A DNA stretch of 56,115 nt, from positions 1-56,115 of the forward strand of contig SICN01000005.1 of the NCBI GenBank assembly GCA_009691405.1, in the 5' to 3' direction. Made by a program: the position numbers and the translations under genes. Every line of letters begins with the position of its first letter. The first letter of the stretch is position 1. Below the pieces are notes generated by a model. It was given only the letters and a program-made list of their open reading frames with translations, did no database searches and was not told where the DNA came from. The stretch is from Candidatus Peribacteria bacterium. GTDB taxonomy: Bacteria > Patescibacteriota > Gracilibacteria > Peribacterales > Peribacteraceae. Below, piece by piece: positions 29,397 to 40,114 of this stretch.

Positions 29397-30020
29397 ATGC
29401 AACTGCTGCTCGGGACGAACAATCGGGGCAAAGTGATCGAAATGACAGAGGTTCTTTCGGGACTACCGATCGAACTTCTCACTCTCCTGCAGCTGAAACT
29501 GCGTCCTGAAGTCGAGGAAGCCGGAACGACTTTCAGAGAGAATGCGCTGATCAAAGCACAACATTTCTTCCGGCTCTCGGGTCTGCCGACACTCGCGGAC
29601 GATTCGGGCATCATCGTGGATGCACTTCACGAAGAGCTCGGCGTATTCACTCGTCGCTGGGGGGCAGGACCGACTGCCAGTGACGAGGAGTGGATTGAAT
29701 TTTTCTTGAAGAGAATGAAGGGCGAGAAGAACAAGAAGGCGCGCTTCGTTTGCTGCCTTGCCTACTGTGACAAGGAAGGCACCGAGCACGTCTTCGAAGG
29801 CTTCTGCGATGGGACGATCACCGAAACACTGGAAGCATCGTATCTCCCGGGGCTCCCGATCTCTGCCTGCTTTAAGCCTGATGGTTGCTCATTCGTGTAT
29901 TCTGCGATGACGATCGAAGAGAAAAACAAGACGAGCCATCGAGGGAAAGCGATGAAGAAAGTGAGAGATTTTTTGGAAGATGCTCAAAAGATAAATCATG
30001 GATCTCGCACAGCTATATAG
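29397..30020 (+). CDS. RdgB/HAM1-family XTP/dITP pyrophosphatase
   Basis: LLLGTNNRGKVIEM, TFRENALIKAQ, PTLADDSGIIVDAL, SHRGKAMKKVRDF. Confidence 0.9.
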   Translation: MQLLLGTNNRGKVIEMTEVLSGLPIELLTLLQLKLRPEVEEAGTTFRENALIKAQHFFRLSGLPTLADDSGIIVDALHEELGVFTRRWGAGPTASDEEWIEFFLKRMKGEKNKKARFVCCLAYCDKEGTEHVFEGFCDGTITETLEASYLPGLPISACFKPDGCSFVYSAMTIEEKNKTSHRGKAMKKVRDFLEDAQKINHGSRTAI

Positions 30021-30571
30021 CCGTAAGGCAATCCTCCAAGAAGGGAACCATTGGAATCGAGCAATAATTGCAGATCGTGAAAATCGGGGTGCTTCCAAAT
30101 ATTTAGAGCACCGCGATGATAGTCGCGACAGGACAGAGGAATCACCTTATGTACGTGAGCCCTCCTGTAATCAAAAGTATCAATATTTCTCATGACAAGA
30201 CCCTTGCGAATAGGTTTACCTGAAACACAAACATTCCAAACAGGATTTGATGAGCGAACTACGCCGTTATTCTTAAGACGAAGTATCTTCTGAGTTGTGA
30301 GCAAAATAAGAGGGAGAGTACTCTCAATTCGTTCATGAAAATCCTTGACTCTCAGAATCAATAGCGAGGAGTGCGGCATAGCCGTTCCGTAAACTTCAAG
30401 AAGAACAATTGGTGATTCTGCAAATGTAACGACACTCGACTGCTCAAAAAAAATCAGGGTGCAAACAATCCGAAGAAAAAAACGGCAAGACATAAAGGAT
30501 AAGGTAGAATTGCAATCAGTAGACAACTGAAGATGGAATGTGGAAATGTCATCGACATCGGCAGACTGCAA
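29996..30571 (-). CDS. Hypothetical protein
   Basis: 191-aa ORF, convergent with and slightly overlapping the rdgB-like gene; no competing ORF; weak support. Confidence 0.4.
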   Translation of the reverse strand: MQSADVDDISTFHLQLSTDCNSTLSFMSCRFFLRIVCTLIFFEQSSVVTFAESPIVLLEVYGTAMPHSSLLILRVKDFHERIESTLPLILLTTQKILRLKNNGVVRSSNPVWNVCVSGKPIRKGLVMRNIDTFDYRRAHVHKVIPLSCRDYHRGALNIWKHPDFHDLQLLLDSNGSLLGGLPYGYIAVRDP

Positions 30572-30802
30572 TCAAATGAAGAAATGGCTTGGTGAAAGCG
30601 AAATTTCTGTTCTACGGGAATCAAGAACGATGCATGTTTGATACTGAAAGCTTTCTCTGCCCCTGATCCATCAATGTGTGATATTTCTGTAGTCCCAATG
30701 CTTCTATCGCCCACTGCGGCACAGGTTCAGCCATAGAATGCGAAAGTATTGCACAGCGGAATACCATCGCAAATTATTGCGAATGGGCAGGGCGAAAATG
30801 GC

Positions 30803-33775
30803 TTACAGAGGCGTAAAATCCAGTGCGAGAATCTTGCTCCAGACTTGCCTGATCAACGACCGAAGATCTTCCTTCTCCGTCTCGAGAATCGAAAACTGAC
30901 GAAAAGCAGGTTCCTCCCCACGCTCACCAATGAACTCGAGAGAGAAAGTCACCGGCACGAGCATCGGTTCCGCTTGCTCGAGAAGGAGTGCATAGAACAC
31001 GAGCTGACGAAAATTATCTCCATCTCGGGTCCTCGACACCGTCCCGGATTCGATGCCACCACGTATGGCTGCAGGTGCTTTCGGCCTTCCCGTCTTGTAA
31101 TCGATGATCACCGCATCCGCCGAAGTCGGAGATGCAGTATCGATGCGGTCTATTTTCCCTTTGAGCGGAATTCCTGCCGATGACGAATCCGACAAGATCG
31201 CCCGATACTCGCGCTCGACTGCGTAGATGCACGGCACGGTGCCCTGCAGTCGGTTCGTAACATAGAGAGGGAGAGCATCCTTCGCCTGCGAGAGAAGGTC
31301 TTCACACTGTTTTTTTGTGAGAATGGTTCTCTCCTCAAGGTACCACTGAAACGCCGAAAGTATTTCACGAAGTGCGAAAGGAAGCCCCTGCTTCATGGCT
31401 CCCGCCCATTCCTTCAATGCGTAGTGGACTGCACTGCCATACGCAAGTGAGCGAACCGAGGACTCGGAGAGCTTTTCAGGCTGCCCAAGTAAGTAGAGAC
31501 GACGAAACTCTTTGGGGTCACCCAAAAACGCAGAAAGTGAACTGGGTGACAAGGCAAAACCGGCTATACGCTCCCGAAGGTACGCCTCGAGTTCGCTCCC
31601 GAGCTTCCTCTCGGGCCTGAGAAGCAGAAGCGAAGACTTTTCGGCATCCTTTAGGGCTCCATCGAATTCCGGTAGTGGGCCGGCTTCCGAAAAGAATGCA
31701 GAAGGTGCAACCGGCCTTGCTCGTTCACCGACGGAAAACTCTTTCGGACACAGCATGAAGAGTTCGCGCTTGGCACGCGTCATGGCGACGTACGCAACGC
31801 GCCTCTCATCTTGGTGCTTCTCGAATCTCTTCTGCTCAGTCTCCCACCCGAAGAGCAAGTCCTCGGGCACCGACAACCCGGATCTAGCTTTGCGCTCGTC
31901 CCAATGCCCTTCTCGAAACCCGGTCAAAAATACGCTCTGAAACTCGAGACCTTTGCTCTGGTGCGCGGTGAGAAGCTGCACGCCTTCCGTCACCAGATGC
32001 GGCATCTGATAGGTGAGACGAAGCTGAGAATATCCTTCGTCGGCATACAGGTTGAGTTCGGACATGAACTCTCGAAGAGAAAGAAAAGGGTGGTCGAGAC
32101 AACGCTTCTTGACATAGTGAAAGAACGCTTCGATTGCCGCAAGATCGAGAGGATCGAGATCCTCAGCACTCTCGGAGAGACCGGACTCCCTGAGGACATG
32201 CTCGATTGTATCGAGCACCGAGCGGGAGTGTTGCTTCTGCTCCAGATCGAGGAGAAGATCGCGCGCGTGAAGCAGTGCTTCCCGATTGGTAAAAGCAATA
32301 TCGGCAGTCTCGATACTCAAGAGAAACTCCTTCGTCTTTCGCCTGAGAGCGCGAGCAGCGGCAATGACACGACCGATGTCCGCCGGATGACACGCAAAGC
32401 ATTCGCAGCAAAGAGCATGGATAAAATCATCGTCGGATGACGATTCGATGCTTCGAAGAATCGTGAGGGCCTGAGAGACGAGAGAATGCGTCAGCAAATC
32501 CGACTTTCCCATCAGGATCACCGGGATTTCTCGTGCTCGGAGGACGTCGTAGATCGGCATGAGCTCCGCATTCGTCTGAACGAGCACGGAAATCTCCTGC
32601 GGTGGAATCCCCTTTTCGAGTCTTTCGGCTATCAAATCGGCAAGCAGCCAGGGCTCTGCTGCATCGGAGGGTGCTCTCAGAAGGACAGGATCTGTTCCTT
32701 CATCCTTCGTGAAAGCTTTCAAATCTTTTTTCAGTCCCGGAATTCTGCCGATCAATCTTTCCTCATTATGCAAAATCAAACGTCCGGCTGCATCGAGAAT
32801 CTTCTGCGTGGAACGATAATTGGTCGTAAGCACAATGACAGGGGCCTTCGGAAAACGCTCCCGAAACCCCATCAGGTGCTCCATGTTCGCTCCCTGAAAA
32901 CGGTACACGGATTGATCGTCATCACCGACCAGAAAAAAGTTCGGCTCGTGCGGGACAGCGGCATACGTCGTGAGCTTTTCGATCACCTGCCACTGCGCAC
33001 CGTTGAGATCCTGGGCTTCATCGACGAGAATGTACTGGTACCGCTCCTGCAATGACTGAAGCAACCACTCTTCGTCCGAAAAAGCTGCGATCACCGTAAG
33101 AATCATATCGTCGTAATCGTATAAACTCTGTTCCTCCAGAGCCTCCTGATAGCGCTTAAAGAGATCCGTAAACTCTCGAAATTTCCGGGCTTGCAGCAGA
33201 TTCTTTTCGTGCTGCTTCGTCCCCTTCTTGCTTTTGTCTTCCATCACCGCATCGTGCTCACGTGCGACGCGCTGGAGGTCGAGAAGAGTCTTGCCCTCGC
33301 GCTTGCAATCGCTGATGCGACCAAGAATATCCGGGATCCTGTCGTACGGATTCTTCGGATTGATGAGTGCCGACGTGCTGCTGACGGCATCGACGATTGT
33401 CTGGAGAAGTTTGTACTTCCCGAGATCCGATAGCGCCTTCTTTGATTCCCACTCGGAGAACATGACCGCATTCCGAGTGATGATCGAATCGCAGAAACCA
33501 TGCACGGTCGAGACGGTCACTCCGTAGGCATCCGAACCGATGATGGTCCGGAGACGACTGCGCATGGCAACGGCTCCGCTCGTTGAAAACGTGAGACAGA
33601 GAATGTTGCTTGGCTTTGCGTGCGTTTTCTGAAGAATCGATGCGACTCTCATTGCAAGCACCTGGGTCTTCCCCGTTCCGGGACCGGCAACGACCATCAC
33701 GGGTCCTTCGACGGTATCCACCGCCTTCTTCTGCTCTGCATTCAGGCGATTGTACTCGGAGGAAAAGGTGGGCAT
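30803..33775 (-). CDS. UvrD/PcrA-like superfamily I helicase with C-terminal PD-(D/E)XK nuclease domain
   Basis: LNAEQKKAVDTVEGPVMVVAGPGTGKTQVLAMRV, YILVDEAQDLNGAQW, VGDDDQSVYRFQGA, VAYVAMTRAKRELFMLCP; C-terminal GKIDRID...AVIIDYKTGRPK. Confidence 0.93.
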   Translation of the reverse strand: MPTFSSEYNRLNAEQKKAVDTVEGPVMVVAGPGTGKTQVLAMRVASILQKTHAKPSNILCLTFSTSGAVAMRSRLRTIIGSDAYGVTVSTVHGFCDSIITRNAVMFSEWESKKALSDLGKYKLLQTIVDAVSSTSALINPKNPYDRIPDILGRISDCKREGKTLLDLQRVAREHDAVMEDKSKKGTKQHEKNLLQARKFREFTDLFKRYQEALEEQSLYDYDDMILTVIAAFSDEEWLLQSLQERYQYILVDEAQDLNGAQWQVIEKLTTYAAVPHEPNFFLVGDDDQSVYRFQGANMEHLMGFRERFPKAPVIVLTTNYRSTQKILDAAGRLILHNEERLIGRIPGLKKDLKAFTKDEGTDPVLLRAPSDAAEPWLLADLIAERLEKGIPPQEISVLVQTNAELMPIYDVLRAREIPVILMGKSDLLTHSLVSQALTILRSIESSSDDDFIHALCCECFACHPADIGRVIAAARALRRKTKEFLLSIETADIAFTNREALLHARDLLLDLEQKQHSRSVLDTIEHVLRESGLSESAEDLDPLDLAAIEAFFHYVKKRCLDHPFLSLREFMSELNLYADEGYSQLRLTYQMPHLVTEGVQLLTAHQSKGLEFQSVFLTGFREGHWDERKARSGLSVPEDLLFGWETEQKRFEKHQDERRVAYVAMTRAKRELFMLCPKEFSVGERARPVAPSAFFSEAGPLPEFDGALKDAEKSSLLLLRPERKLGSELEAYLRERIAGFALSPSSLSAFLGDPKEFRRLYLLGQPEKLSESSVRSLAYGSAVHYALKEWAGAMKQGLPFALREILSAFQWYLEERTILTKKQCEDLLSQAKDALPLYVTNRLQGTVPCIYAVEREYRAILSDSSSAGIPLKGKIDRIDTASPTSADAVIIDYKTGRPKAPAAIRGGIESGTVSRTRDGDNFRQLVFYALLLEQAEPMLVPVTFSLEFIGERGEEPAFRQFSILETEKEDLRSLIRQVWSKILALDFTPL

Positions 33776-33793
33776 GGGCGAAGTATAGCAGAC

Positions 33794-34657
33794 CTAAGCC
33801 ATCTCCTTACTCAATGCCATCAGAAAAAACATCTGTACTGCCGTGAGAAACATGGTGAGAAGAAGCCAAAGGAAGAAACTGAGCTTCGCGGAAAACAACG
33901 AAACCACGGCGACAATCACGATGCCAAACCACAGCATCGCAACGCTTGCCAAGAAAAGAAACAGCAAGGAACCCGTCATGAAGAACCAACGACCTTTCGT
34001 CGCTTTCATGCTCTCCCTACAACTCAGGAAGATTCCAGATTTTTTCTTCGCCAGAAGTGCAGGAGCCAATGCAAGCCTCGGCGTCATGTACACAGCCAGG
34101 AGCGGTCCGATGATCGGAAACCAGAGGAACGAACGAACGACGTACCAGAGAAGCACCACGAGCATCTTAAACGTAAACAGCGGAAGTTCCAGGAACAAAC
34201 GATCGAGAGGCAGAAGCGGATGCGCCGACATCCGGAGAAAGAAGACGGAAGCGATGAAATGCAGAATCAACATCGAGAAGAACGACACGAGTATCCATGG
34301 TCCTGCGGCAACGACGAATGCGAGAGCGACGGTCTCCTTGGACCCTGAGAGTTCCTCGACAGTTACCGTCGACGATCCGATCCCAAATCGAGCCATCACG
34401 ACTTCGGCATCCTTCTGATCAAACGCACCGAGACTTTCATTGACCTCGAATCGAAGCTCCTCCCAGGACAGAGAGGCGCTCTCTAAAATGCGATCTTCGA
34501 TGGAACGGATCTGTCTGTTGACCGTCGCAGACACGAGTGCGCAGAGCATCGCGAAACAGAAGATACCGACTGCGAGAGACTTCCGAGAATCCGAAAGTAA
34601 AGAGACGGTGCCGCGGAGCACAGCGCGAAGTCCCGGAGCAGCAGAACGATGAACCAT
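33794..34657 (-). CDS. Multi-pass membrane protein, unknown function
   Basis: Several hydrophobic helices; start taken at MVHRSAAPG. Confidence 0.65.
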   Translation of the reverse strand: MVHRSAAPGLRAVLRGTVSLLSDSRKSLAVGIFCFAMLCALVSATVNRQIRSIEDRILESASLSWEELRFEVNESLGAFDQKDAEVVMARFGIGSSTVTVEELSGSKETVALAFVVAAGPWILVSFFSMLILHFIASVFFLRMSAHPLLPLDRLFLELPLFTFKMLVVLLWYVVRSFLWFPIIGPLLAVYMTPRLALAPALLAKKKSGIFLSCRESMKATKGRWFFMTGSLLFLFLASVAMLWFGIVIVAVVSLFSAKLSFFLWLLLTMFLTAVQMFFLMALSKEMA

Positions 34658-34662
34658 AGAAG

Positions 34663-36078
34663 CTAGTCGTTTGGAGACTCGATCGTATAGGCGCAGCGAT
34701 CGCATTTGAGGAATGTCGATCCGGCCTGATGAATCTCGACCAAAGAACCCTTCCTGCACTCGGGGCAAAGCTTGCCGCTCATGAACGCAGGCGATGAGAA
34801 TGCAGCGGGCTTACTGGTCGGTGAATGCTCTCGGATCGAAACAGATCTTGGGTGATCCCTGAGCTTCTGCAGTACTTTTGCCTCGATCTGACGAATGCGC
34901 TCTCTCGTGACATTGAATTCTTTACCGACCTCTTCAAGCGTGTGGCCGATGCCATCTCTAAGACCGAAGCGCATCTCGATGATTTTCCGTTCTCTTGGGG
35001 TCAGGTACTCGAGCATCGCATGCACATTCTCTTTACGGAGCTGCCTGTTGGTCGCATCGAACGGGTTCACCGCTTCCTCATCCTCGATGAAGTCCCCAAG
35101 CTTGCTGTCCTCTTCGGAACCGACCGGAGCCTCAAGAGAGATGATGTCTTGACTGATTTTCTGAATGTGACGCACTTTCTTGATGTCCATTTCCATTTCG
35201 ACCGCGAGTTCTTCGACCGTCGGCTCGCGACCGAGTTCCTGCACGAGTCTGCGCTGCGTGTGGGTCAGCTTATTGATCGTCTCGACCATGTGCACGGGAA
35301 TTCGAATCGTGCGTGCTTGATCGGCTATCGCTCGTGTAATTGCCTGACGAATCCACCACGTTGCGTACGTACTGAACTTAAACCCGCGTTCCGGATCAAA
35401 CTTCTCGACGGCGCGGAACAAACCGATATTGCCCTCCTGAATGAGATCCAGAAAAGACAGTCCTCTTCCGATGTACTTCTTCGCAATCGACACCACAAGA
35501 CGCAGGTTCGCTTCGGCAAGTTGCTGTTTGGCACCGGCATCGCCTTTGCGGATGCGGCGCGCAAGCTCGACTTCTTTTCGTCCGTCGATCAGGGGGACGC
35601 GACCGATCTCGGAGAGATACATGCGAACCGAGTCGTTGCTGATCTCGAGGAGATCCACCTCGCGCTCTTTCTTTTTCTTCTTGTCGTCGGCTGCCGCTTT
35701 CTTCGGATCCACCGTGATGCTGATACCGGCGGTGGCAACAACTTCGAGAGACGCGTCATCCGTATCGGAAGCCGTCGTCGCACCGGTTCCCGCCTCGCTG
35801 TCCTGGATTTGCGCGGGAGTCTGCGTATTGGCTTTTCGCTGCCAGATCAAGGTGTCTTTCACGTCGATCACGTCGATACCGAGACTCACGAAAAGCGTAT
35901 AGACCTCATCGAGGAGATCGATATTTTCCTCCGCATTCGGAACAGCCTTCAGGATTTCCTGATGCGTAACGTAACGCTGCTCTCTGCCTTTTTTCACAAG
36001 GTGACGAATCTCCTCTGGAAACGCCTTCAATTCGTCATCAGTCGGCTGATGAATGAAGCTTCGTGGGTGCGAGGCCAT
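34663..36078 (-). CDS. rpoD: Primary sigma factor (sigma70) with C-terminal zinc-ribbon-like extension
   Basis: [86 protein letters not shown]; region 4 [29 protein letters not shown]; then CPEC...CDRC. Confidence 0.97.
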   Translation of the reverse strand: MASHPRSFIHQPTDDELKAFPEEIRHLVKKGREQRYVTHQEILKAVPNAEENIDLLDEVYTLFVSLGIDVIDVKDTLIWQRKANTQTPAQIQDSEAGTGATTASDTDDASLEVVATAGISITVDPKKAAADDKKKKKEREVDLLEISNDSVRMYLSEIGRVPLIDGRKEVELARRIRKGDAGAKQQLAEANLRLVVSIAKKYIGRGLSFLDLIQEGNIGLFRAVEKFDPERGFKFSTYATWWIRQAITRAIADQARTIRIPVHMVETINKLTHTQRRLVQELGREPTVEELAVEMEMDIKKVRHIQKISQDIISLEAPVGSEEDSKLGDFIEDEEAVNPFDATNRQLRKENVHAMLEYLTPRERKIIEMRFGLRDGIGHTLEEVGKEFNVTRERIRQIEAKVLQKLRDHPRSVSIREHSPTSKPAAFSSPAFMSGKLCPECRKGSLVEIHQAGSTFLKCDRCAYTIESPND

Positions 36079-36129
36079 AAAAGTAGAAAGAGAGTATAGG
36101 GTGAGAGCGGCGAGCGCAAGCCCACGAAC

Positions 36130-36205
36130 GCAGCGGAAGATCCACCCGCCTACCGGCAGGCAGGTATCTTCCGCGGTACCGCGGAGGTTACGAACCTCCG
36201 CTACG
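36130..36205. repeat. Two-hairpin palindromic element, copy A
   Basis: GCAGCGGAAGATCCACCCGCCTACCGGCAGGCAGGTATCTTCCGC-ggtacc-GCGGAGGTTACGAACCTCCGCTACG. Confidence 0.92.
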
Positions 36206-37964
36206 AAGACTTTGCCATCTGTGTCAGCTTCACCAGCTGCTGGTACTGCGTCAGGAGCTTTGCTTCTTCATCGGCTCTGCCGTTCTTCCTTGCCTCTTTC
36301 AGCTCTGCAATAAGCTGAACCTGACGGGAGACAACCAATTCCCGATTTGCCGCACTGCACATCTTCCTGATTTCCCGCTGCGCCACGATATCGGACCACG
36401 ATGGAAAATTCTCCTCGCAATAGAGTGCAAGAACCTGCATGCGTTCTCGCAGAACTGGATCGATCGTAAGCGGAACCAAGATCTCGATAATCCCAAGCTC
36501 CGGTGCCGCAGATGAGGCGGCGAATCTGACAGCTTCAAGATGGGGTGAGGACAGAGGTATAAGTTCTCTGAGCAACGGTCGACACGTCGGGTACAGAAGT
36601 GCGAGGCCAATCGACAACTCGGCACTTGAAAATGGCGCATCGCCAAGAGCTGCCTTGGCTTCAAGTGTACGAGGCAGTGCAGACACATGTGCGAATGCAC
36701 GAAAATCCTGTGCAAATTCACTCGCTACCACACCAAATTCCTGCGCTGCCTTGTCCAGATAGGCGCGCAATTCCACTGATGTCGGAAGCATAGCAAGCAG
36801 TGGAAACAAGGTCTCCGCAATGCGACGCTTGCCTGCGGGTTCGGTGCGATCCGGAAGGAGCTTCAACCTGCCGATCACCGAGTCGAGATACGGAATCGCC
36901 TGCTCCTGCACGATCGTTCGGAATAATCCCGGATCACGCTGCACCAGTTCATCGGGGTCTTTTGCGGGAAGCGAAACCGAAAGAATCCGAAGCTGCGCCT
37001 TGCTGAGAAGTTCGAATGCCCTTCCCGCTGCAAGCTGACCAGCATTGTCCTGATCAAGACAGAGCACCACTTCATCGGCGTACCGCTTGAGTATTTTCAC
37101 ATGCTCTTCGGTGAGCGCCGTACCGCTCACCGCGACGACATTCTCAACGCCCGCTTTGTGCGAGGCGACGGCGTCGAAGTATCCTTCAACGAGAACGACT
37201 CTATGAGATTTCCTGATCGCATCACGCGCATGAAAAAGTCCGAAGAGCACCGCCGATTTGTTGTAGAGAATGGTCTCCGGAGAGTTGACATACTTCGCAT
37301 CATTTTCACCCATCGTTCTGCCCCCAAACCCGATGATGACTCCTTGCGCATCGGTGATCGGGAACTGGATGCGATGACGGAAGCGATCGTAGATGCGCTC
37401 CTGCTCGAGCTCTTTCTGCACACCGAGACCGCTACCGACAATCTCTGCTCTCGAGAAACCCGCTTTCAAGAGATGCTCATACGTCTCCGAAAATGAATCC
37501 GGTGCGTAGCCGATAGCAAATTTCTCGAGCAGCTCGGCCGTTACTCCCCGCTTCAACACGTAGTCTTTTGCATTCGGCGTCGACTGTAATTTCGATGCGA
37601 AGAAACGAGAGGCGGAATCCAAACATTCGCGAAAGCGTTCCCTTTCATCTTTGCTGACAGCAGGCTTAGTTTGACGCATACCCTCCTTTGGAAGCTCCAC
37701 TCCCGCCTTCTCTGCAAGCATGCGAAGCGCTGAGGGAAAATCGATGCCTTCGATCTTCTGCACGAAGCTGAAGATGTCTCCTCCGCTTTGGCATGCAAAA
37801 CAGTACGCAATGCCCTTATCCGGCGAGACGAGAAGGCTCGGCTTGCTGTCATTATGAAATGGGCAGAGAGCCACAAAACTTTTGCCTTTGCGCTTCAACT
37901 GACAGTACTGACTGACGAGCTGATCGATCGGAAGCCGAAGTTTGATCTCGTCTTTTGCGTCCAC
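36201..37964 (-). CDS. dnaG: DNA primase DnaG (GTG start likely at [11 protein letters not shown])
   Basis: [36 protein letters not shown] (zinc finger), [68 protein letters not shown] (Toprim). Confidence 0.96.
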   Translation of the reverse strand: MDAKDEIKLRLPIDQLVSQYCQLKRKGKSFVALCPFHNDSKPSLLVSPDKGIAYCFACQSGGDIFSFVQKIEGIDFPSALRMLAEKAGVELPKEGMRQTKPAVSKDERERFRECLDSASRFFASKLQSTPNAKDYVLKRGVTAELLEKFAIGYAPDSFSETYEHLLKAGFSRAEIVGSGLGVQKELEQERIYDRFRHRIQFPITDAQGVIIGFGGRTMGENDAKYVNSPETILYNKSAVLFGLFHARDAIRKSHRVVLVEGYFDAVASHKAGVENVVAVSGTALTEEHVKILKRYADEVVLCLDQDNAGQLAAGRAFELLSKAQLRILSVSLPAKDPDELVQRDPGLFRTIVQEQAIPYLDSVIGRLKLLPDRTEPAGKRRIAETLFPLLAMLPTSVELRAYLDKAAQEFGVVASEFAQDFRAFAHVSALPRTLEAKAALGDAPFSSAELSIGLALLYPTCRPLLRELIPLSSPHLEAVRFAASSAAPELGIIEILVPLTIDPVLRERMQVLALYCEENFPSWSDIVAQREIRKMCSAANRELVVSRQVQLIAELKEARKNGRADEEAKLLTQYQQLVKLTQMAKSS

Positions 37965-37993
37965 AGGGAGAGAGTATACCTTGGAAATGAAAA

Positions 37994-38099
37994 ATAGCAC
38001 CGCAGCGGAGGTTCGTAACCTCCGCGGTTATGGAGAGTCATTGCTCATATTTGCGGAAGATACCTGCCTGCCGGTAGGCGGGTGGATCTTCCGCTACGG
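37994..38099. repeat. Two-hairpin palindromic element, copy B (inverted relative to copy A)
   Basis: Reverse complement reads CCGTAGCGGAAGATCCACCCGCCTACCGGCAGGCAGGTATCTTCCGC-N27-GCGGAGGTTACGAACCTCCGCTGCGG. Confidence 0.92.
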
Positions 38100-40085
38100 T
38101 TTTTCCTTATTCAAAATCTTGTGCCTCATAAAATATGCACAACCCGCAAGCAAGGCAAGCAGCCCAATCACAGAAAATTCCGGAACAGAGTTGCCTCCAC
38201 CCGCTCCGCTATTCTCACCTTCGCCGCCGGTGCCCTTCAGATTGTCGATATTCCAATAGCCATCGCTCACACTCACGGCAATACCCGTCGTATCAAATCC
38301 TCCATTTGTCGACGTGATCGTGCCCTGGTCATTGGCGACAAAACTCCAGCTGTTGCTTGCGGTGCACCCGAGTGTCGTGGCACCGGAACAGACACGAACA
38401 GAATCGTGCGAGACGCTCTTCGGAACGAAAAGAACGTAGCCTGAACTGTTGTTCACGGTTCTGTATCCTCCGGTCGGGTGAGCGTACGCTGTTTGACCGC
38501 TGGTATTCGCATTGAAATTCGTCGGATTATTGGCAAAAACGTTCCCTGCATATCCGCCGCAAACAAGACGAAAATCGAGCACATATTCCGCGATGGGGAT
38601 ACTACCTTTCTTAATGCGAGCGACATGAACTCCCGTTTGACTGCTTATTTGCGTCAAATCAATCGATTCGTTGTTCGCATCGACGATGGCATCAGCACCT
38701 CCCGAGAGCGTGATGCCGTTCTGCTTGCCGACGCAGCCGCACCAGCAAAAAGGAAATTCAAAATCACCTTTCGGACAAAACCACACGTTACTTGAATTTG
38801 CAGCGAGATAGCCTGCTGAAAAAGTGCCGGTGACTTGCAATGTCATGGAATCGACGTAAGCAGTACCTGTCAGAGCATCGGACAGGAAAAAGAGACAATC
38901 AGCGCTCGTGCATATTGCCGTGAGCGTTGCAGTGACGGCTTTCATTGTAGCGGACGTAAGACCGGTAAGTCCCCAAAGATCACTCGGACCGCCATATTCT
39001 TTCGTTTCATCTCCTCCGGTAGGCCAATCTGTCAGAACAGCCTTGTTTTCGGAAGTGTTCCCATTGATCGTCAAAGTCATAACACTGTCCTTCACATTTT
39101 CAGGAAAAACTGCATCGGTCTTTCGCTCCACCTTCACAGTCATCCCGGAAATCGTTGCACTTGAGTCCGGAATGAAAAACGTAAAGAGTGGTACCAAGCT
39201 TGCGGCCAAAAGATTGCTTGCCAATGTTCTTGTCGCATACACATCATCGCTTCCGATGATATTGGAAGCATTTGTCCATCCGCCGGACACGCTCCGGGGA
39301 TCCTTGAACCTTGTATTGGGGTCGATAACGTACATTCCCGGCAATCCTTCAGGATCGTAGAGATACTCGTACATTCCATCCCCAAGCGGACGAAGGGAAA
39401 TAGGATGGTCGAGAATCCGACCGTGCGTCTCCTGCAGATTCGGAGCATCGGACAGGAAGATGTCGGTACCTCTTTCATCACTCAGCACGATTTCATTCCG
39501 AATGAGACGCTGCCTCAGACCGCTGTCTTGCGTCACGGAAAACCGGAGATCCGCGGGGTCGACCGGACCCGTGACAAATATGTTTTTCATCACGGAAGAA
39601 CCGTGAACGGTAAAGCGAACTGTGATATTCGGAGTCAATGCGTATGCGACAGTATTCGGGGTCTCGAGATGAGCAACAGCATCACCCCGATACGTCAGCG
39701 TGAAAAAGTGACCGCCTTTGCTGAAAGTATAACTCGGATGGAAACGCGAAAACACGACCGAGGCATCCCCTGCCAGTCGATCAAAGACGATACCTTCTTT
39801 AGTCACACGCCCGGTTTCGTCGATCGGAACGAGCACTCCGTTCTCATCATGGGTGAAGACATCGGCGAGCGCCCCGACCGTCACGAATTCTCCGTTTTTC
39901 TTGACGAACGTAACGGTCTTCTCGGTTCGGAGTGGCGGAAACTCGCGATACTCAGACCCGAGACCGTAGGTGAGCGGATCCAAAACGGAATCGACAGGTT
40001 TGAAGGACTGTGCGACAGCCGAAAATGGTATCTGGATGAGCATGAAGACCAGAAGCAGAATCGATGCGGGTAGTCGCTGGTTCAT
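38094..40085 (-). CDS. Secreted surface protein with VPEFS-type C-terminal sorting-like signal (paralogue 1)
   Basis: Signal peptide MNQRLPASILLLVFMLIQIPFSAVAQ; C-terminus GTGGEGENSGAGGGNSVPEFSVIGLLALLAGCAYFMRHKILNKEKP. Confidence 0.8.
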   Translation of the reverse strand: MNQRLPASILLLVFMLIQIPFSAVAQSFKPVDSVLDPLTYGLGSEYREFPPLRTEKTVTFVKKNGEFVTVGALADVFTHDENGVLVPIDETGRVTKEGIVFDRLAGDASVVFSRFHPSYTFSKGGHFFTLTYRGDAVAHLETPNTVAYALTPNITVRFTVHGSSVMKNIFVTGPVDPADLRFSVTQDSGLRQRLIRNEIVLSDERGTDIFLSDAPNLQETHGRILDHPISLRPLGDGMYEYLYDPEGLPGMYVIDPNTRFKDPRSVSGGWTNASNIIGSDDVYATRTLASNLLAASLVPLFTFFIPDSSATISGMTVKVERKTDAVFPENVKDSVMTLTINGNTSENKAVLTDWPTGGDETKEYGGPSDLWGLTGLTSATMKAVTATLTAICTSADCLFFLSDALTGTAYVDSMTLQVTGTFSAGYLAANSSNVWFCPKGDFEFPFCWCGCVGKQNGITLSGGADAIVDANNESIDLTQISSQTGVHVARIKKGSIPIAEYVLDFRLVCGGYAGNVFANNPTNFNANTSGQTAYAHPTGGYRTVNNSSGYVLFVPKSVSHDSVRVCSGATTLGCTASNSWSFVANDQGTITSTNGGFDTTGIAVSVSDGYWNIDNLKGTGGEGENSGAGGGNSVPEFSVIGLLALLAGCAYFMRHKILNKEKP

Positions 40086-40114
40086 GGAAGTAGAGCAGGG
40101 AAAACAGAGAAAAC

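Noticed and set aside
30454-30714. 86-aa minus-strand ORF
   Set aside because: Overlaps the start of the 191-aa ORF, no start signals or recognisable motif; insufficient support.
34825-36099. 424-aa + strand ORF
   Set aside because: Complete antisense shadow of rpoD on the opposite strand; no family features.
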